Source of the DNA: Butyrivibrio sp. CAG:318
GTDB lineage: Bacteria > Bacillota > Clostridia > Lachnospirales > Lachnospiraceae
DNA length: 36,560 bases
Reading direction: 5' to 3'
Assembly: GCA_000431815.1 (NCBI GenBank)
Contig: FR889232.1
Coordinates: 1-36,560, forward strand
Shown one piece after another: positions 1 through 8,061 of this stretch. The first letter of the stretch is position 1, and every line of letters begins with the position of its first letter. A model generated the notes under the pieces. That model saw only the letters and a program-made list of their open reading frames with translations, was not told the DNA's origin and did not search any database. The position numbers were made by a program, and so were the translations under genes.

Positions 1-28
1 ATAACGGACCACTTTTGGGCAAAACAAA

Positions 29-100
29 AGCGCGAGACGGGGATCGAACCCGCGACCTTCTCCTTGGCAAGGAGACGCTCCACCACTGAGCCACTCGCGC
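29..100 (-). tRNA. tRNA-Gly (anticodon GCC)
   Basis: On the minus strand the sequence folds as a full cloverleaf. The acceptor stem is GCGCGAG/CTCGCGC, the D stem GCTC/GAGC, and the anticodon stem TCTCC/GGAGA closes the loop TTGCCAA. The T loop is TTCGATC. Anticodon GCC reads glycine codons GGC and GGU. Position 73 is U and CCA is not encoded. The gene is identical to the copy at 8340-8411, but its upstream promoter region is different. Confidence 0.97.
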
Positions 101-128
101 ATATCGCGTTAATCACAACGCAATATGT

Positions 129-157
129 ACTATACATCATAGATGTGTTTTTGTCAA
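129..157 (-). promoter_or_regulatory. sigma-A promoter of tRNA-Gly copy 1
   Basis: On the minus strand the -35 is TTGACA (152-157) and the -10 is TATAGT (129-134), with a 17-bp spacer. This is close to perfect consensus and points into the tRNA at 29-100. Confidence 0.85.
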
Positions 158-191
158 TATGCTTTAACAAAATTTTTACACAAATTAAAAT

Positions 192-216
192 GCCGCGCAC
201 CATCACGGTGCGCGGC
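192..216 (-). terminator. Rho-independent terminator after the GH5 gene
   Basis: There is a perfect 10-bp GC-rich stem (GCCGCGCACC/GGTGCGCGGC) with a 5-nt loop. On the minus strand it is followed by TTTTAATTTG. It lies 14 bp past the stop codon of the glycoside hydrolase. Confidence 0.85.
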
Positions 217-229
217 CAAAATTTATATT

Positions 230-2017
230 TTACTTAGCTGGACCATATGTAAATGTTACGGAGATTGTCTTAATCTGTGTATAATCTTCCGGAAGAATTA
301 CACCTGTAGGATTAGCTGATGCCGGATCTCCATCAGAAGTTCTTGCTGCATCAGGAATACTGCTAACCCATCCATTATAAAGGTTAAGTCTTGTACATTT
401 CTTATCATCTGTTGTTGTATACCATTTATCTTTGATGTCAACCTTCTCGCCATTGATAACAAGTTCCTGAATATCAATTATATATCCAGGGAAGAGTTTC
501 TCACCATTGTAAATACCGATTGCTGCGAATACAAAGCTTGTAGCATACTTTCCTGCTGTCTCAGTGAAATCAAGAGATACAGTATATGTACCTTCCCCTG
601 TTACAACAGCTTCCTCTGCCTTGATGCCGGCTGTACCTCCCGACGGATGATCATCACCTACTGCATAACTTACCTGATAGTCACTTGAGTTGAACATAAT
701 CCATGCCGTACCGTCTTCTATAACAACATCCTGCGCATCGGATTCTGCTTTCTGTGTTTTCTTAAGTGCTGCAGCCTTAAACTCTTCAACATCAGCGTCT
801 TTCTGTTTATCAAAGCTGTGATTTGTAATAATCTTAGCCACATCATCGTATTTCATCTTACATGTGCTTCTGTCATATACAGTGCTGCAATCCCAAAGCA
901 TTGGCGCATATCCGTATGCATCACAGTTATTGAGGAAGTTCTCATAATAATTGCACATATCCTCGCCGCCTTCGCTCTTTAAGACGCCCCACTCACCAAT
1001 GATTACACCGTATCCGGCATCCGTAAACTTGGTAAGAGATTTAAGTGTTGTGTTCATATTGGTGTAATCCGCTTTAACACCCCAGTCGGATACACTTCCG
1101 TCGATACAATAGTTGGACGGATCATAATAGTGAACTGATACGATAAGTTTGTCCTTAGCTGTATCAGTAGGCATCTTATATCTGTCATCGCAAGTCTTTG
1201 CAACGTTAGTATCATATCCAGGTATAAGGAGGAATCTTGTTTCATTATATCCTCCTGCAGCTCTTATAACATCAACAAATGTCTGATTAATGGTATTGAC
1301 TGTCTCATAACATTCGTCCTGTGTAAGAACACCTGTCTGCTTGCCTGCTGTATTCTTCCAGTTATCGTTAAGTCTGTCTCCGAGTTCCTCGTTAGCTCCC
1401 TCGAATACGACTCTTTCGTCATAATCCTTGAAGCTTTCCGCGATTCCCTTCCACATTTCTTTGTAAAGTGTCATTGCATTTTCACGAACTGATGTATCCT
1501 TGTCACCGAACATGCCCCACCACTGATTGTCCCAATGGTCATTAATGATAACCTTCATATCGGCATCAAGAGCATATCCTACAACTTCCTTGATTCTGTC
1601 CATGAATTCCTGCCTGATTGTATAATCGCCATCTTCATAGTTAATTGCACATGTCCATGCAATAGGAATACGGATTGAATCAAATCCCGCATCTTTCATT
1701 CCCTGTACCATTTCTTTGGTTGTAACCGGCTGATTCCAGTTAGTCTCATAAAGATTAATGGCTGATTTAGTGCCGAGTTTGGTACGGTCACCTGATTCAA
1801 ATGTATTACCAAGGTTAATTCCGTTACCCATAAGTCTTGTAAACTCAATTGCAGTCATATCAGCATATTCGCTGCTCTTGCCCGACTGCGTCTCATTCTC
1901 CCCGGCTCCCTTTGCATCTGTACCCGTACCTGATTTCTTACCGCATCCGCAGATTGCCGTAATTACCATTGCCAGAACCAGAAGAAGGACCGTGAAACGT
2001 AATTTTTTAGATGTCAT
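230..2017 (-). CDS. Secreted GH5-family glycanase (endoglucanase-like) lipoprotein with C-terminal beta-sandwich domain
   Basis: This protein likely hydrolyses beta-glucan or a related plant polysaccharide at the cell surface. A basic N-terminus, a hydrophobic stretch and the motif ICGC suggest lipoprotein anchoring; a Ser/Gly/Lys-rich linker follows. The catalytic (beta/alpha)8 barrel runs from about residue 55 to 400, opening with GNGINLGNTFES. GH5 landmarks are RIPIAW, FEGANEE (acid/base Glu, about 212), SVHYYDP and IIGEWG (nucleophile Glu, about 344). Residues 435-597 form a separate beta-rich region, probably carbohydrate-binding, which I cannot assign to a known CBM family. An in-frame TTG lies two codons upstream, but AGGAG sits 8 nt before the ATG at 2017, so that start is preferred; residue numbers count from the TTG. 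The gene lies 131 bp after the GGDEF gene on the same strand. Confidence 0.9.
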   Translation of the reverse strand: MTSKKLRFTVLLLVLAMVITAICGCGKKSGTGTDAKGAGENETQSGKSSEYADMTAIEFTRLMGNGINLGNTFESGDRTKLGTKSAINLYETNWNQPVTTKEMVQGMKDAGFDSIRIPIAWTCAINYEDGDYTIRQEFMDRIKEVVGYALDADMKVIINDHWDNQWWGMFGDKDTSVRENAMTLYKEMWKGIAESFKDYDERVVFEGANEELGDRLNDNWKNTAGKQTGVLTQDECYETVNTINQTFVDVIRAAGGYNETRFLLIPGYDTNVAKTCDDRYKMPTDTAKDKLIVSVHYYDPSNYCIDGSVSDWGVKADYTNMNTTLKSLTKFTDAGYGVIIGEWGVLKSEGGEDMCNYYENFLNNCDAYGYAPMLWDCSTVYDRSTCKMKYDDVAKIITNHSFDKQKDADVEEFKAAALKKTQKAESDAQDVVIEDGTAWIMFNSSDYQVSYAVGDDHPSGGTAGIKAEEAVVTGEGTYTVSLDFTETAGKYATSFVFAAIGIYNGEKLFPGYIIDIQELVINGEKVDIKDKWYTTTDDKKCTRLNLYNGWVSSIPDAARTSDGDPASANPTGVILPEDYTQIKTISVTFTYGPAK

Positions 2018-2148
2018 TTCCAAAACTCCTTTTCTTTTTTATAAGGAAATAATCAATATTATTTTCCCTTACCACTTCTTCAATATAATATTTCGGGCAG
2101 ATATTGTATATAGTAATTATTAGTGCGATATGGTGTAATTTTTGTATT

Positions 2149-4032
2149 TCAGCGTCCTGTGGTCTTCTTGTTCATCTTCTCTGTATACATAAGAGCATCC
2201 GACAGTTTAAGCTGTGAGTCAAAATCAAAATCTGCAACACCATGCGTTACCACTCCTAGGCTGACGGAAATCTTATATGGCTTGTCCGATGTTCTGTTGA
2301 CATAATCAAGATAGCCTCTGATATCAGCCCGCAGCTGACCTGTTTTCTCACTTGCATCTGCCACACGCAGGCATACAACCATTTCATCTCCGCCGAAGCG
2401 TCCCAGAATCTTATCCCTTACAGGGATACTCTTAACGGCCTGCGCTACCACACTTATTGCAAAATCACCTTCCTGATGGCCATATGTATCATTAATATAC
2501 TTAAGTCCGTCCATATCGATTACCGCAACCATATATTCGACATCTTCCATAAAAGGTTCAGACATCATCTTCTGCAATTCATTATAAAATGCATGTCTGT
2601 TATAAAGTCCCGTAAGATGATCGTATTTGTACATATTCTCCATGGCACGGGCTGTATACTGAAGATACCGCATATTCCGGTAACCGCTGAGTGTTGTGTT
2701 TATGAGTGTCACAAACTGCATAACCATACAATAATTCTTAGTATTCACTTCAAAGAAAAATCCCGTATATCCTATTGACATGCCCATATACGTAAGCGCA
2801 ACAAATATAACCGGCCTGTCTTTCTGCATAATACTGTCAAAATCAGCGAATATATCTTTCTTTTTTATCAGCACCGGTAGTTCTCTTACCTTGGTTCCGT
2901 CAGCATATATCTCATACATATTTTCCCCGAACCCTCCCGGAAGCGCCTTGCCCGGCTCAAGCGAATCATCAAAACACTCTGTGCTGACAACGATACATGT
3001 ATCCTCAAATTTAAAATTCTTAAGATACTTAACAAATTCCTGTCTGTTCTTACAGGTAATTGCCTCTGATGACATTTCATACATAAGATGTTCATTTTCC
3101 CTGTATAACCTGAAAATACTATTATGCATCTTAAGCAATTGTCCGGTATTCATTATTTTGTTCTCATTATTGCATCCGCACGATCCTTCAAGCATCAGCA
3201 TATACGGGATTTCAATTTCACCGCATATATCTTCTCCGGCAATAGCTCTCTCAGTGCATTCGACTATATATGCCGATATTGTTCCCAGGTCGCATCCGCA
3301 TGTAGTGATTGAAGGCGTACAGCAAAGTGCCTCCTCCAGTCCGTCAAAACCGGTCACTATCACATCCTCCGGTATCCGGTATCCGTTACGCTGCAATACA
3401 TTGCAGGCTGTGATAGCCATAACATCATTTATTGAAATAACAGCTCGCGGCAGTCTGTTATCCGTTATCAATCCTGAAATAACTCTCTCGGTAGGCACAT
3501 CCCAGAAATCACCATATCCGATCCTGTCATCCGAAAGAACAACGCCATGTTCCGAAAGGACTTTACGGCATACCTCAATTCTGTCATCCGAATATCTGTT
3601 TCCCTCAGATCCCGCCAGCACAAATACATCGGTAATTCCATGCTCTTCAACTATATGCCTTACTACCTTCTCGAATCCCGATGTGTATTCAAAATTAATA
3701 TTACAACAGCCTTTCCTGCTGGCACCTATACTGATTACCGGCACCCCGTTCTTATGCGCCTTATCACATATCGCCTGCGGAATTGCTTTGTCATAAAACG
3801 CTTCATCCCATATCACAACAGTATCAATAATATTGTAGTCCATAAGGTCAAAAATCTGCTGTTCCCCGGTCGAAGTCTTACTATCCCAATGCATATCCGA
3901 ACATGTCTGGTAAATAAAAAGCCTGTAATCCGTTCCCCTGATGTGATTGTAAAGTTCGCTTATAAATTCGTAATGCCTGGTGTCGCTTATATGCGATATG
4001 CACAAAGCAATTACCTTATAATTCTCGTACAT
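2149..4032 (-). CDS. Diguanylate cyclase with LacI-type periplasmic-binding-like sensor
   Basis: The protein has 627 residues and no signal peptide or membrane helix, so it is cytoplasmic. Residues 1-285 resemble the ligand-binding fold of LacI/GalR regulators (for example RAVISINDVMAI and DVIVTGFDGLEEA). Residues 290-460 form an uncharacterised linking region. Residues 465-627 are a GGDEF domain with DHLTGLYNRHAF and signature GGDEM (547-551), so it should make cyclic-di-GMP from GTP. The inhibitory RxxD site is not conserved (VRDK in its place). AAAGG lies 7 nt before the ATG. Inference: binding of a sugar changes c-di-GMP output, which fits the adjacent glycanase gene. The ligand is unknown. 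Confidence 0.9.
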   Translation of the reverse strand: MYENYKVIALCISHISDTRHYEFISELYNHIRGTDYRLFIYQTCSDMHWDSKTSTGEQQIFDLMDYNIIDTVVIWDEAFYDKAIPQAICDKAHKNGVPVISIGASRKGCCNINFEYTSGFEKVVRHIVEEHGITDVFVLAGSEGNRYSDDRIEVCRKVLSEHGVVLSDDRIGYGDFWDVPTERVISGLITDNRLPRAVISINDVMAITACNVLQRNGYRIPEDVIVTGFDGLEEALCCTPSITTCGCDLGTISAYIVECTERAIAGEDICGEIEIPYMLMLEGSCGCNNENKIMNTGQLLKMHNSIFRLYRENEHLMYEMSSEAITCKNRQEFVKYLKNFKFEDTCIVVSTECFDDSLEPGKALPGGFGENMYEIYADGTKVRELPVLIKKKDIFADFDSIMQKDRPVIFVALTYMGMSIGYTGFFFEVNTKNYCMVMQFVTLINTTLSGYRNMRYLQYTARAMENMYKYDHLTGLYNRHAFYNELQKMMSEPFMEDVEYMVAVIDMDGLKYINDTYGHQEGDFAISVVAQAVKSIPVRDKILGRFGGDEMVVCLRVADASEKTGQLRADIRGYLDYVNRTSDKPYKISVSLGVVTHGVADFDFDSQLKLSDALMYTEKMNKKTTGR

Positions 4033-4071
4033 ATACTCGCCTTTCTCTTAATGCATATAATTCTTATATAT

Positions 4072-4100
4072 ATTATAAGCCATTAACACCAATAATACAA
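4072..4100 (-). promoter_or_regulatory. sigma-A promoter of the GGDEF gene
   Basis: On the minus strand the -35 is TTGTAT (4095-4100) and the -10 is TATAAT (4072-4077), with a 17-bp spacer, just upstream of the GGDEF start at 4032. A 14-bp palindrome GGATTTTAAAATCC lies immediately before it, at the stop codon of the thioesterase. Confidence 0.7.
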
Positions 4101-4105
4101 GGATT

Positions 4106-4573
4106 TTAAAATCCCTCTTTTTTTCTCTTGCGCCGCAGTTCACTTCTCTTTTTACCGGCTTCCCACTCAGCCTGCTCACCTACAGACTCAGTCTTAAGGC
4201 CGGGAACTTCGCATGGCCGCCCGTCATCATCCACTGCTACCATGGTAAGGTATGCCCTGTTTACCGGATATCTCATTCCGTCAAGTTTCTCGACATAAGT
4301 GTCAACCCTGACTTCCATTGATGTTCTTCCGACATAAGTCAGCCTTGCCACCAGCACAACTATTTCATGCTGATTGACACCCCTTATAAAAGTAAGATTG
4401 TCAACCGATGCCGTCACAACATAGTGTCCCGCATGCCTTACAGCCGCAAGACTTGCCGTTTCATCTATCCATTCCATTAATTTGCCGCCAAAAAGTCTTC
4501 CGGCACTGTTAAGATGCTGTGGTCTCACAGCATACACCTGTTCAATCATCGATTCTTTAACTGTTTTCTCCAT
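4106..4573 (-). CDS. Acyl-CoA thioesterase, hotdog fold (YciA/ACOT type)
   Basis: This small hotdog protein probably hydrolyses acyl-CoA to free acid and CoA in the cytoplasm. The N-terminal block LNSAGRLFGGKLMEWIDETA is the characteristic helix motif of the acyl-CoA hydrolase family, with the catalytic Asp in WIDE. Strands VVTASVDNLTFI and TYVGRTSMEVRV follow, and the tail is very basic (KKRSELRRKRKKEG). An earlier ATG at 4609 exists, but AGGAG with 8-nt spacing favours the ATG at 4573, giving 155 residues. It follows the ketopantoate-reductase-like gene and may share its transcript. The acyl substrate cannot be told from the sequence. Confidence 0.88.
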   Translation of the reverse strand: MEKTVKESMIEQVYAVRPQHLNSAGRLFGGKLMEWIDETASLAAVRHAGHYVVTASVDNLTFIRGVNQHEIVVLVARLTYVGRTSMEVRVDTYVEKLDGMRYPVNRAYLTMVAVDDDGRPCEVPGLKTESVGEQAEWEAGKKRSELRRKRKKEGF

Positions 4574-4596
4574 TTTACCATCTCCTGCCGGACTTT

Positions 4597-4730
4597 CTAT
4601 CTTGACCATATCATTTCATTATCCCTGCCTGAATAATCAAAAAGTCCGTCATTTTTCTCTTCAAGTGCTTTTATTATATGATATGTGTATTCATTATACG
4701 GAGTGGGAATGCCGATTTCTCTTCCCCTTC
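4597..4730 (-). pseudogene. Displaced C-terminal end of the ketopantoate-reductase-like gene
   Basis: In a different frame from the upstream gene, this stretch encodes GIPTPYNEYTYHIIKALEEK and a further 18 residues before a stop. GIPTPYNE followed by an amphipathic helix is the usual C-terminal end of PanE/ApbA proteins. It was disconnected by the 29-bp tandem duplication at 4706-4763. Confidence 0.75.
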
Positions 4731-4763
4731 TCATGGAATGCCGAGTTCTCTTCCCATTCTCAT
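4706..4763. repeat. 29-bp tandem duplication causing a frameshift
   Basis: Two adjacent 29-bp units (4706-4734 and 4735-4763) differ at only two positions. On the minus strand both encode M-R-x-G-R-E-[LI]-G-I-P, but in different frames. Because 29 is not a multiple of three, the second unit runs into TGA directly after GIP. Confidence 0.9.
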
Positions 4764-5582
4764 AAGCACGCCCGAAAACATATCTATTTCGGTATGCCTG
4801 CCGGAATTGAGGTCCTGCAATGTCGAATAACATGTCGACGGCGCAACCGGACTTCCATGTACAGACGAGGCGGCAGCTTTACTCATATCTATTCCTTTTG
4901 CCGCCGCTATAGCTTTCAATTCGCTGCGCAATCCATCACTTACCGCTCTCATATGTTCACTGTCATTATAACATCCGACACCGGCTCCCACAACAGCCTG
5001 CGGCAGATTATTGCATACATTAAGACAGAATTTACTCCATATCTCTTCACGTATAAATTCCGTTGCACGGTAATGAATACCTGTGCCTTCAAATAATTTT
5101 TCTATTTCATGCACGCGGTCATTTCCATGTGTCTTATCAATTTCACCGAATATAATTCCTATCGTTGTGTCCGGGTCAAAAATATACCCTCTGTCTTCCT
5201 TATGTGACGCTACCCTTATCAAAGAATATATCATATGTTCTTCGCCGACCGCTCTGCCTATGATTTCCTCGCTGTCAACACCATTCATAAGACTCATTAT
5301 CACTGTATTATCCGAGGTAACTTTTTTAATACTTTCAATCGCACCTTCCAATGCACCATATTTAAGTGCGACCACCAGCAAATCAATATCTCCCGCTTCA
5401 TCCGGGCTCCACACCTGCGGTCTGTATTCCGTTCCGTTAATCACGCATCCGTTTTTCACAAGCCTTGCAGCTCTTTCACCGTCAGCAATAATTCCAAGTT
5501 CTATTCCTTCTTTGCCCGAAAGTCCCCATATAACATATGAGCCTACCGCGCCGGCCCCAAGTATTGCAACTTTACGCAACAT
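4731..5582 (-). CDS. Ketopantoate reductase family protein (PanE/ApbA), C-terminally truncated
   Basis: The family reduces 2-dehydropantoate to pantoate with NADPH in coenzyme A synthesis, though many paralogues act on other 2-oxoacids. The N-terminal Rossmann motif is ILGAGAVGS. Other family features are VVALKYGALEGAIE, SLMNGVDSEEIIG and the catalytic-lysine region EEIWSKFCLNVCNN. The reading frame stops after RELGIP because of a 29-bp tandem duplication; the normal end lies in another frame downstream (4597-4730). The product is 283 residues, about 35 short of the unduplicated frame. AGGAGG sits 7 nt before the ATG at 5582, and the promoter at 5605-5634 excludes the earlier ATG at 5603. Activity without the last helix is uncertain, so this may be a recent pseudogene. 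Confidence 0.85.
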   Translation of the reverse strand: MLRKVAILGAGAVGSYVIWGLSGKEGIELGIIADGERAARLVKNGCVINGTEYRPQVWSPDEAGDIDLLVVALKYGALEGAIESIKKVTSDNTVIMSLMNGVDSEEIIGRAVGEEHMIYSLIRVASHKEDRGYIFDPDTTIGIIFGEIDKTHGNDRVHEIEKLFEGTGIHYRATEFIREEIWSKFCLNVCNNLPQAVVGAGVGCYNDSEHMRAVSDGLRSELKAIAAAKGIDMSKAAASSVHGSPVAPSTCYSTLQDLNSGRHTEIDMFSGVLMRMGRELGIP

Positions 5583-5604
5583 AATAATACCTCCTGATAT
5601 CATT

Positions 5605-5634
5605 ACTATACATCCAATGCAAAAAAATTGTCAA
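5605..5634 (-). promoter_or_regulatory. sigma-A promoter of the ketopantoate-reductase-like gene
   Basis: On the minus strand the -35 is TTGACA (5629-5634) and the -10 is TATAGT (5605-5610), with an 18-bp spacer. Transcription would begin near 5598, just upstream of the AGGAGG ribosome binding site. Confidence 0.8.
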
Positions 5635-5644
5635 CCGTGGGGAA

Positions 5645-6319
5645 TCAGTCCATATTGTCTCTTATTTTTATCATGAAATTGTATAAGCCGTTCTGCCACA
5701 CAGGATTATGATGTATGCCGAATACATCATAAAAAACATGTTCAATTCCGACCTCATCCAATTTCTTATCCAGATCATAGGACACATCTCCGCAGATATA
5801 ATCCTCTCTGCCGACCATAACCATAAGAGTCCCAAATCCGCCAAATCTGTCATCTATTTTCAATTCATCCAACAGCGGGGGAAAATAATTATTATCTCCT
5901 TTAATCACATCTGCTGCCGAAAATACTCCAACATAATCAAACTTGTCCTGATTATGAAAAGCTATCGCCATGGAATTCCTTGCACCCATTGAATTTCCGG
6001 CAATTGCGGTATGCTTTTTGTCCGTATACACCGAAAAATGTTCGTTAACATATGACATAAGGCTGTCTATAAGATCTTCCTCCGTCCTGTCAAAAGCTTC
6101 GCACGTCTTTGCGTAACTCATACCTGATGTGGAATTATTCTCATTGACATTGGAATTTGGCATAACTACAACCATTTTGGGGCAATTATATAAATAATGC
6201 ATATTCTTTATGATAACATCCGCATTCTTATGAAGCCACGTAACTTCGCTTCCGCCAAGTCCGTGCAAAAGATATAAAACAGGATATTTCTTATTTTCAT
6301 CATAATTTTCAGGAAGCAC
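5645..6319 (-). CDS. Alpha/beta-hydrolase esterase (CE1/esterase D type), 5' end damaged
   Basis: The serine esterase signature is clear: YPVLYLLHGLGG (oxyanion region), GNSMGA with the nucleophilic Ser, and IHHNPVW near the end with the likely catalytic His. The family includes acetyl-xylan, feruloyl and tributyrin esterases, and the neighbouring GH5 suggests plant polysaccharide substrates. No good start exists. The only candidate is GTG at 6319 without a clear ribosome binding site. The same frame stays open 13 codons further upstream and encodes the conserved first strand (SEVTGNLRPAKVVLP) until TAA at 6359-6361. An ATG at 6378, directly touching the stop of the next gene, opens M-V-R-F but is out of frame. 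The gene is therefore probably inactivated at its start, next to an AT-rich acquired gene. Confidence 0.75.
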   Translation of the reverse strand: MLPENYDENKKYPVLYLLHGLGGSEVTWLHKNADVIIKNMHYLYNCPKMVVVMPNSNVNENNSTSGMSYAKTCEAFDRTEEDLIDSLMSYVNEHFSVYTDKKHTAIAGNSMGARNSMAIAFHNQDKFDYVGVFSAADVIKGDNNYFPPLLDELKIDDRFGGFGTLMVMVGREDYICGDVSYDLDKKLDEVGIEHVFYDVFGIHHNPVWQNGLYNFMIKIRDNMD

Positions 6320-6378
6320 AACTTTTGCCGGGCGCAGGTTTCCTGTAACTTCAGAATTTTATATCAAAAACGCACCAT

Positions 6379-8061
6379 TTACTTCTTTCTACATTTAGGA
6401 CATTTGTATTTTCCCTGCACACGTTGATTAATTTCGGCTTGCCAAGAGTAATTACAAAATTTGCACTTCCAAAATACTTTTTTATTTGAATGTTCTGTAT
6501 ACTCTGTTGGTAATTTTGAATTTTTTTCATAATCCCATTCTTCTACTAATTTAGGTTGACGAGAGGCCAAATCGTTGACACCAACATTTATTTGTTTGCC
6601 GGCACACACAGGGCATTTTCTTCCATAATTTCTTTTTGTTATTGAAGCTGTATAATGATGCCCTTTAGGGCAAATCCAATTAACTTTTTTAGAACTATTC
6701 GGGCTTATTATACGGGGATTTAACTCATTTAACTCGAAATTCCATTCACGCATTAAATCCGGTCGTTTTGTTGCCAAATCATTATATCCGGATAAAATTT
6801 TTTGTCCCGCACATATTGGACAAGCTGTAGGCATATTTACATTGGTTCTATTGGATACCGGTGCTTTATAACTATGATTCAAGGGGCATATCCACCAAAC
6901 TCTTATTTTTGATCCATACGAAATAGCTGTCGGCATTATTTTCCCATTTTTATTATAATCCCACTCGTTCAATAATTCTGGATTATGCACAGCAACGCTT
7001 TTTTCCTTTTCTGATGAGATATATTTATTATATATTTCAATATCATCTCTCCTAGTATTTACATCTATTGTGCTGGTTAATACACCATATGATGCAATAA
7101 TATTTAGAATCCACTCTATTACCATTTCAATGGTTATTTGATTTTTCCCTATTTTTCGATAAAATACATCTTTTTGATTTTCTTTAAACACACGAGTTTC
7201 CTTAATTCTAACTAAGCGAATACCTTTATCTTTACACATAACATTTTTTCTTTGTTCTCGTTCAATTGACGATTTTGAATTATGAAAATATATTCCATCA
7301 TATTCAATGCCAAGTTTTAGATCAGGCAAATAAACATCTATTTCCATACCATCTATTATATATCTATTTATTGCCGGTACAATCTTACTAACATAAAAAT
7401 AGATAGCCTGTTCAGGAAAAGAAGTACCCCTTTCAGCCGAACAGAATGGACAATTACTATACTGCGAAGTCCTATTATTAGGTGATATACACCATGAATG
7501 TCCATTTCGGCATTTCCACCATACCTTTTTCCCACTACCAGGCATTATCTGATTTGGAAGTAATGGTGCATTTAATTCATAATCCCACTCATCTGCAATA
7601 CGAGGATACAAAGTTTTTAAATCATTTTCGCCTGATATCACTGCTTGACCTGCACAATATTTACATCCATTACCTCTTGATCGACTATCAATAGTAGCCT
7701 CCCATTCATGACCTTTTGAACAAATCCACCATACCTTTTTTCCACTATTTGGCATGAAATCTGTTGGTTTCTTTACATTTCTATTATAATTCCACTCTTT
7801 AGCAAGTGCAGGATTTATGGTTTTTAAATCATTAACCCCTACTATAGGTCTTTTCCCAGCACAATATGGGCATCCATTTCCACTAATACGGTCAGGAATA
7901 CGCGATGTCCAAGAGTGCCCATTCTTACATTTCCACCATACCTTTTTTCCACTGCCTTTTCCATATTCAGTAGGTTCTTTTTCATTCTTAGAACAATCCC
8001 ATTCTTTCAATAATTCTTTATTATTATTTTTACAATATTCATAAAACGAATTACTTACCAT
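6379..8061 (-). CDS. Multi-zinc-ribbon protein with central Vsr/DUF559-like nuclease domain
   Basis: The protein has 560 residues. Six repeats of about 70 residues share the pattern L-x-x-E-W-[DN]...P...S-x-K-x-V-x-W-x-C, then zinc ligands. The ligand sets are C45/H49/C64/C67, C114/H118/C133/C136, C184/H188/C204/C207, C392/H396/C414/C417, C464/H468/C483/C486 and C533/C536/C554/C557. Three lie before and three after a central domain (210-345) that looks like a PD-(D/E)XK endonuclease of the Vsr/DUF559 kind: SFPEQ, EIDVYLP, IEYDGIYFH and GIRLVRIKE. The repeats resemble the probable zinc-ribbon family that I recall as DUF4379 (name from memory). Function is unknown; DNA binding and cleavage are likely from the fold. 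The gene is clearly more AT-rich than its neighbours and abuts a damaged esterase gene, which suggests transfer. It has its own promoter and a leader of roughly 115 nt. Confidence 0.85.
   Translation of the reverse strand: MVSNSFYEYCKNNNKELLKEWDCSKNEKEPTEYGKGSGKKVWWKCKNGHSWTSRIPDRISGNGCPYCAGKRPIVGVNDLKTINPALAKEWNYNRNVKKPTDFMPNSGKKVWWICSKGHEWEATIDSRSRGNGCKYCAGQAVISGENDLKTLYPRIADEWDYELNAPLLPNQIMPGSGKKVWWKCRNGHSWCISPNNRTSQYSNCPFCSAERGTSFPEQAIYFYVSKIVPAINRYIIDGMEIDVYLPDLKLGIEYDGIYFHNSKSSIEREQRKNVMCKDKGIRLVRIKETRVFKENQKDVFYRKIGKNQITIEMVIEWILNIIASYGVLTSTIDVNTRRDDIEIYNKYISSEKEKSVAVHNPELLNEWDYNKNGKIMPTAISYGSKIRVWWICPLNHSYKAPVSNRTNVNMPTACPICAGQKILSGYNDLATKRPDLMREWNFELNELNPRIISPNSSKKVNWICPKGHHYTASITKRNYGRKCPVCAGKQINVGVNDLASRQPKLVEEWDYEKNSKLPTEYTEHSNKKVFWKCKFCNYSWQAEINQRVQGKYKCPKCRKK

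Noticed and set aside
2780..3796. Long open frame on the plus strand opposite the GGDEF gene
   Set aside because: It lies wholly antisense to a clear GGDEF/LacI-type protein, is rich in Ser/Ile/Pro/Cys as expected from reversed codons, and has no ribosome binding site or recognisable domain.
4731..5582. Programmed frameshifting in the ketopantoate-reductase-like gene
   Set aside because: There is no slippery heptamer or downstream pseudoknot at the stop. The shift is fully explained by the 29-bp tandem duplication.
4482..5676. Plus-strand open frames opposite the thioesterase and ketopantoate-reductase genes
   Set aside because: They are antisense to well-supported genes, with low-complexity composition and no family resemblance.
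6379..8061. CRISPR-like repeats in the zinc-ribbon gene
   Set aside because: The repeated DNA patterns (for example around the WW-x-C segments) come from repeated protein domains about 70 residues apart; they are not identical at DNA level and have no short regular spacers.
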